Assembly (NCBI RefSeq): GCF_004379255.2
Contig: NC_056032.1
Span: 33,279,024-33,343,023, forward strand
From: Salvia splendens
Taxonomy: Eukaryota; Streptophyta; Magnoliopsida; Lamiales; Lamiaceae
Direction of reading: 5' to 3'
DNA length: 64,000 nt
A model generated the notes under the pieces. It ran no database searches and had not been told where the DNA came from. It saw only the letters and a list, made by a program, of their open reading frames with translations. Position 1 is the first letter of the stretch. Each line of letters opens with the position of its first letter. The position numbers and the translations under genes are program-made. Below, in pieces: positions 58,807 to 64,000 of this stretch.

Positions 58807-60308
58807 TGAAACGAGGTATTTTTTTTATAACGTGTGCACAGAAATAGATCACTGCAAGCGCTTGGTCAAGACACCACTCTCCTTAAATCCACTAGAGCAC
58901 AAGGTCTAGGAACTTAAGAGAACATAAAGTGCTTGGTCGTTGGACACACATCGACTCCCCTTCAAAAAATATAAATCCCTCAACCCGAATACTATGAATT
59001 AGTATAGGGAAGTGGGGTCGATCCCACAGAGATGGACTCGCAAAGTAGTGCTCAGAGACTTTGGACAGACAAATGGCTGCTGCCACGCAACAAAAGGGTT
59101 GAGAATTTTAAACTAACTCTAGACCTAGGCAGAAAATGTAAATGCTAGACCTAGGACATGTTAAACTTGTAAATTCAGACTTCGACAACAAGAAACATAA
59201 CCACTTCCTAGACAGTGTAAACATCCACCTAATCTAGCTAAACAGAATATGACTGAAAGTGGGGACCATAATTCCAAAAATGGCAAGTACGGAAAGAACT
59301 GCAGATTAACAAACTCTGACGCTAGCTCGCAGCAAAATGCATCCTCTCAACCAAATTAAACTTGCAGATGAACAAAACAGAGCAAAAAGCGAGATTCGAA
59401 CAGAATATAGAGATTTGGTCGTCGTTATCTTGCTGCAACTCGGAAACACATCAGATCTGCGTACACTAGACGGAATGAAAGAAAAACACGTAAACTAAGC
59501 ATGAAAATCAGATCGAAACTACTCAGATTCACGTCAGAATACTTGATCCACTCCGGATCCAAGACATCCGAACCCAACAACCAACAAATCCAGCAAATCC
59601 AACCAAAATTCCTCCACAATCCAACTCCAATCTCCCAGATCTGACCATTAACCTACAATAACTCAGTAAACAGCTGCGAAACGCATCCAACTCAGACAAT
59701 TTAAAAACTCCAAAATCTCAATAAACGAAACGATCAAACCAGAAATCAACACAATCGCCATAACAGAAAATCAAACTTGCATTTAAACCAGAAACTATTC
59801 GGTGAAAACAGCGAACCGAGCTTCGAACAACGAAGCTCGGCAGAGTAAGTAAAATGCGGAAAGCGGAAAATAAATTGTTTCTTCGCTCCTAACAAGAGCG
59901 GTGTTACACCATATCGGAAGCTAAGATGAAACCCGAACGTGCGAACTGAGATCTCCTCAAAACTAGTATCAAGTGTGTGTGTGGGAAAGTGAACTAAGCA
60001 ACAGGCTGTGGTGAGGTCTCCCCCGGGAAGATCCCTCCAGCTTGCATGCTTCTGCCTTTTATAGATGCGGACATAGCCCTTGAGTCTTCGTAGAAATCCC
60101 TATTCTACCCTTCAACTCTGGAGCTTCCTCCGTCGAGCAATTCTCTTCATAATCGTTCACTAAATCGCCAGTTCCTCGACCTTGTGATTTTTTGGTCTTC
60201 TTTCCTGGACCTGGCGAATTCCTTCACACACCTGGCTTAAAACGTGCGTTAGTCCTAGTAAAATCACGAATTAAATCCCTAGACCCATGCATGAAATTAG
60301 CCTTATCA
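58807..60308 (-). repeat. Athila-2 5' LTR
   Basis: 1502 bp, almost identical to 46480-47982. Differences noted: one A fewer in the CTTCAAAAAA run, and four single-base changes (in CTCTCAG/CTCCCAG, GAAATGATC/GAAACGATC, AACGGAAA/AACAGAAA, AAATTCC/AAATCCC contexts). TATA box at 60056-60063. Confidence 0.95.
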
Positions 60309-60313
60309 ACCCC

Positions 60314-62248
60314 TTTTGAACTGTGGACGGGAAGGAAACCAAGTTTAAGACATATACGTATTTGGGGATGCCCTGCAGAAGTAAAGTTGTATAATCCACA
60401 TGAAAAGAATCTGGATTTAAAGACAGTCAGCGGATTCTTCATTGGCTATCCAGATAAGTCAAAGAGATATACATTCTATTGTCCTAATCATAGTACGAGG
60501 ATAGTTAAGACGGAAAATGCTAGGTTCATTGAAAACGACGAAACTAGTGGGAGTAATGAACCTCGTAAAGTGGACTTTAATGAAGTTCAAGAGAAAGTTG
60601 TTCATCCACCTATTGTTGCACCTAAGGTTGTTGTTCCTATCGAACAACATGAAGTGCATAATCCACTTGTTGAGATTGAAGATGAACTAGTCATAATTCA
60701 AGAACAGAATGATGAACCAATAGAACCTTTAAGGCAATCAGTAAGGGAACGTCGATCTGCCATATCGGATGACTATGTGATATATTCTGTTGAAAGTGAA
60801 TGTAACTTAAGCATTGATAAGGACCCGATCTCATTCCAACAAGCCATGGAAAGTGACAATTCTGAAAATTGGTTAAATGCGGCAAAGGGTGAGATGAAAT
60901 CTATGAGCGATAACAATGTTTGGGACTTAGTAGAATTGCCTACAGGTTTTAAAGCCATTGGTTGTAAATGGATCTTTAAAACAAAACGTGATTCGAAATG
61001 TGACATTGAAAGACTGCCTTCCTAAATGGAGTACTTGAAGAGGAAGTATACATGAAACAACCCGAAGGATTTATGATAAAAGGACAAGAAGAGTTAATAT
61101 GTAAGTTGAGAAAGTCAATATATGGACTCAAACAAGCTTCTAGACAATTATATATAAAGTTCAATGAGATCATTGTGTCATATGGTTTTGTAGAAATCAT
61201 CGTTGATCGATGTATCTATATTAAAATCAGTGGGAGCAAGTTTATTATATTAGTCCTATATGTTGATGACATTTTGCTAGCCGCAAATGACATGGGTTTA
61301 TTACAATATGTAAAGAAATATCTCTCTTTGAACTTCGAAATGAAGGATATGGGTGAGGCATCTTATGTGATCGGAATAGAGATATTCTGGGATAGATTAC
61401 AAGGATTGTTAAGTTTGTCTCAGAAAGGCTATATCAATAAAGTCTTAGAGAGATATAGAATGGACAAATGCTCCGCTGGAATAGCTCCAACTCAGAAGGG
61501 AGACAAGTTCAGTAAGATGCAATGTCCGAAAAATGAATTGGAGCATAAAGAAATGGAAAAGATTCCCTATGCATCAGTGGTTGGGAGTTTGAACTATGTT
61601 CAAACATGTACTCGACCAGATATCACCTTCGCGGTTAGTATGTTGGGTCGATATCAAAGTAATCCCGGTATGGACCACTGGAAGGCTGCAAAGAAAGTCC
61701 TCAGGTAGTTACAAGGCACCAAAGAACACATGCTTACGTATAGAAGATCCGATCATCTAGAGGTCATTAGATATTCAGATTCAGACTATGCCGGGTACGT
61801 TGATAGTAGGAAATCAATGTTTGGCTATTTGTTCCTTTTAGCAAATGGAGCAGTATCATGGAAAAGTGGAAAGCAGTATGTCATTGCTACTTCCACTATG
61901 GAGGCCGAATTTGTGGCATGCTTTGAGGCCACTGTTCACGGATTGTGGTTGCGGAACTTTATTTCAGGGCTTAGAATTGTCAACTCTATAGCTAGACCGC
62001 TGAAAATTTATTGTGATAATTCCGCAGCTGTCTTCTTTTCAAAGAATGATAAGTACTCGAAAGGGGCTAAGCACATGGAGTGGAAATACTTATCAGTTAA
62101 AGAAGAAGTGCAGAAACAAAGGGTGTATTTTGAGCACATAAGGAGCGATATGATGGTAGCGGATCCGTTAACTAAAGGACTACCACCCAAAGCTTACATT
62201 GGCCATGTAGAAAGGATGGGTATCAAAGATAAAGCCTTGCTATTTTAG
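60314..62248 (+). pseudogene. Copia integrase end, reverse transcriptase and RNase H, degraded
   Basis: It continues the copia frame after Athila-2: FELWTGRKPSLRHIRIWGCP, the IN-RT link, then RT opening ENWLNAAKGEMKSMSDNNVW and KWIFKTKRDSK. Near 61010 roughly 50 codons are missing: CDIER is joined, out of frame, to AFLNGVLEEEVYMKQPEGF, removing the ARLVAKG and MDVKT segments. The catalytic YVDDI remains at about 61260. A TAG at 61706-61708 is followed in the same frame by RNase H. That part has YSDSDYAG, TSTMEAEF, YCDNSAA and DPLTKGLPP, ending with TAG at 62246-62248. Confidence 0.9.
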
Positions 62249-62614
62249 TTGTATGCTCATGTATTGTATAAACATTCTTGTGAATTCAATAAAAGTTATG
62301 TTTCTGTTTGTTTATATGTTATCATTAAAGTTTGTATACAGTATGGTTGTTTAGATAACATATGTTGTATTGAGAATTAAAGTTCATCTCAATGAAAGGT
62401 TTATTCATATAAAGTTAGAATTGATTTGTGATACATGGAAGGAATCATGTCAACTAAATGATTATGTGACCGCCATGATTCAATCAAGTTTAACTTTATA
62501 GGTATTTAAAGGATATATGAACTTTATAGGTATTTAAAGGATATATGAACTTGATGGTAAAGTGCGCAGAAAAGTAATTAAACCATTGAAAGCTACAAAG
62601 GTCAAGTGGGAGAA
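62249..62614 (+). other. Copia 3' untranslated region with PPT
   Basis: It holds a 28-bp tandem duplication (62492-62519 and 62520-62547, starting AACTTTATAGG). The purine-rich CAAGTGGGAG at 62603-62612 ends just before the LTR. Confidence 0.75.
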
Positions 62615-63245
62615 TGTAGGAATATTTATTCCTATATGTGACCTATGTAGATATTGGTTTAATATTAAAGATCAAGTTCAAACATATCAGTTGGATTCTA
62701 ATATAAAAGACGATACTGTGATGGATTGGTTTCGATTAAAGAATTAGAATCGGATGTATTGATAACCCTCTTCTCTTTCCTTGCATAGATGGTATAAATA
62801 TGTGTACATTAAAGTGTATAGAAGATGGAAAGCTGTAGAATAAAGTCTACAGAAAATGTGATGGGTTTAACATGAAAGGGTGTAAGTGAACGGATGCAAC
62901 CTTTCGTGAAAGGTTGCGTAAAACTTATATAAACAAATCAGATTTTCAGATTTAAAACACACAGAAAACTCTACAGAATTCAATGTACAAGAAAGGAATA
63001 CAGAAAAGTCATATTGTTATCAGATTCTCCTCCATCGAAAGAATCCGGAAAGAAAAGGCGAAAGAGACGATAATATCATCCACAACTTTTAGGGGAAACA
63101 TCAACTCGTGGAATACAACCCTACATCAAATATAAGCTATGGATGGAGGTTGGTAAATCATCTCTTTGTTGATGTATATGCAATGGTTGAATTAATACGA
63201 ATCTAGTATCAGATTTCGGTATAGAAATCGGTAAAGGGGCTAACA
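62615..63245 (+). repeat. Copia 3' LTR (complete)
   Basis: Starts TGTAGGAATATTTATTCC and ends GGGGCTAACA, 631 bp, followed by the target duplication AAGCC at 63246-63250. Confidence 0.93.
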
Positions 63246-63250
63246 AAGCC
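63246..63250 (+). repeat. Target site duplication AAGCC (right copy) of the copia element
   Basis: Matches 30343-30347 exactly. Confidence 0.95.
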
Positions 63251-64000
63251 TACCCATCTCGACTGCCAAGGCATGATGAATTTGCACGAGAAGTTGCACG
63301 GCTTTTAAGGAATGTTTGGCAGCATAGATTGCATACATTGGGAGTGGAAGAACTGTTCGACCGCTTGGAAAGGGATGCACAGACCGGGTTCAGAGACAAG
63401 AATCCTACAATGATCCTCGAAGTCGTTGCTGACTACCGGCTGTGGATTTGGCAGCGTACTTTGGGGTTTCCGGGTCGAACGACGACATCAACGTCCTACT
63501 GTCGTCGCCCCTCTTCAATGGCCAGTGCCTTGGCATGGGTCCGACCATCAGTTTCATAGCCAACGGCAACCAGCATGATATGAGCTACTATTTGGCTGAT
63601 GGGATATCCCTAGGTGGCACGTATTTATTAATACGATCAGATGCCCAACTAACCCAAAGAAAATTTACTTTGCGCAACGACAAGAGGCTGCTCGGAAGGA
63701 TGTGGAGCGGGCATTTGGTGTGCTTCAGTCGCGATGGGCTGAGGTGAAAGCCCTGTCATGACTGTGGTATGACGAATGCATTGTTGATATCATGTATGCA
63801 TGTATCATTATGCATAACATGATAGTCGACAATGAAGGTCCAGAACTCACTGACTGGGCCAATGAAGATAGTGTCGGACCAAGCCACAGTGTAGCCACCG
63901 CCCCTGTACAAATGGGTATACCCCACAGCGACACCGAAAAGGTCCAAGCATTTGTTACTATGCGCCAACAGGAAGCCCATATTCAACTCCAACACAATAT
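63251..64000 (+). pseudogene. PIF/Harbinger transposase, 3' part (runs off window)
   Basis: This is the C-terminal catalytic half of the HARBI1-like transposase begun at 29955. Readable segments are [33 protein letters not shown] (first catalytic Asp), [38 protein letters not shown] (second Asp), MSYYLADGI and IIMHNMIVDNEGPEL. They lie in three frames: a TAA at about 63307, a shift near 63380, another near 63455, and more after 63610. It cannot encode an active enzyme. The final segment towards 64000 is the usual Gln-rich tail. Confidence 0.9.

Larger units (their letters stand above)
46480..60308 (-). mobile_element. Athila-lineage Ty3/gypsy retrotransposon 2 (minus strand, young)
   Basis: Complete element of 13,829 bp with LTRs 46480-47982 and 58807-60308, PBS, intact gag-pol, env-position ORF, hairpin array, and TSD ACCCC. 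By eye the LTRs differ by about four substitutions and one base of length. It is related to Athila-1 but belongs to another subfamily: the LTR starts align (TGATAAGGCTAATTTCATGC) while the 3' parts of the LTRs do not. Confidence 0.95.
30348..63245 (+). mobile_element. Ty1/copia retrotransposon containing two nested Athila elements
   Basis: The left edge is a 61-bp remnant of the 5' LTR (30348-30408). The right edge is a full 3' LTR (62615-63245). The AAGCC duplication flanks both. The copia body consists of 44003-46479 (leader, gag, protease, integrase) and 60309-62614 (end of integrase region, reverse transcriptase, RNase H). Domain order GAG-PR-IN-RT-RH is that of copia. The body is inactivated by nonsense codons, frameshifts, an RT deletion, and loss of the PBS and most of the 5' LTR. 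Confidence 0.93.
29680..64000 (+). mobile_element. Second PIF/Harbinger element, interrupted by nested retrotransposons, runs past window end
   Basis: The left terminus AAGCATCCACAATAGTGGAC follows TTA at 29677-29679, and a GC-rich subterminal region follows. The transposase starts around 29955, is split at 30347/63246 by a copia insertion, and continues beyond 63995. The terminus differs from the Harbinger family at 1-3960, so this is another family. The right terminus is outside the window. Confidence 0.75.

Noticed and set aside
60192..61025. 277-aa ORF starting inside the Athila-2 LTR and continuing into copia RT
   Set aside because: The first 40 or so codons are antisense LTR sequence fused by the insertion; only the part from 60314 is real copia coding sequence.
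1..64000. tRNA, rRNA or microRNA genes
   Set aside because: No cloverleaf, rRNA or clear miRNA precursor was recognised; the tRNA-Asp-like sequences are only primer binding sites.

Overview
This window is plant nuclear DNA, most likely from a core eudicot. The evidence is AT-rich intergenic DNA, GT-AG multi-exon genes, Stowaway and Harbinger MITEs, and Athila-type retrotransposons. The style of the transposons hints at Lamiales, but that is only a guess. The left part, about 1-29.7 kb, is gene-bearing. The right part, about 29.7-64 kb, is almost entirely nested transposons.

Left part. Positions 1-1714 are one end of a PIF/Harbinger element with a decayed Myb/SANT ORF1. A 680-bp deletion derivative of the same family lies at 3281-3960, flanked by TAA. 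Three host genes follow. The first is a NGATHA-like (NGAL type) B3 transcription factor on the plus strand (5495-6333, two exons). The second is COG1, subunit 1 of the conserved oligomeric Golgi complex, on the minus strand (10054-15459, six coding exons, 1054 aa reconstructed). The third is a LETM1-like protein on the minus strand (18246-27322, 17 coding exons, 888 aa reconstructed). Stowaway MITEs sit in two COG1 introns and between COG1 and the LETM1-like gene. A TIR element of about 960 bp sits in a LETM1-like intron.

Right part. A second PIF/Harbinger element starts at 29680, and its transposase pseudogene is cut in two. The cut is a Ty1/copia element at 30348-63245, bounded by a perfect 5-bp duplication AAGCC; the transposase resumes at 63251. 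The copia element is itself broken by two related Athila-lineage Ty3/gypsy elements in opposite orientations. Athila-1 (plus, 30409-44002) has decayed gag-pol and LTRs roughly 2% diverged by eye, and lies at a deletion that removed most of the copia 5' LTR. Athila-2 (minus, 46480-60308, TSD ACCCC) has nearly identical LTRs and an uninterrupted 2005-aa gag-pol. Insertion order is therefore Harbinger, then copia, then the Athila copies, with Athila-2 probably last.

The least ordinary material is in the Athila pair. Both carry a long ORF downstream of pol with a coiled coil and a hydrophobic C-terminus. Both also have a structured non-coding stretch between that ORF and the 3' LTR: hairpins, PPT-like copies, an internal purine tract and an array of four mini-hairpins. 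Together the two elements form a very large inverted repeat.
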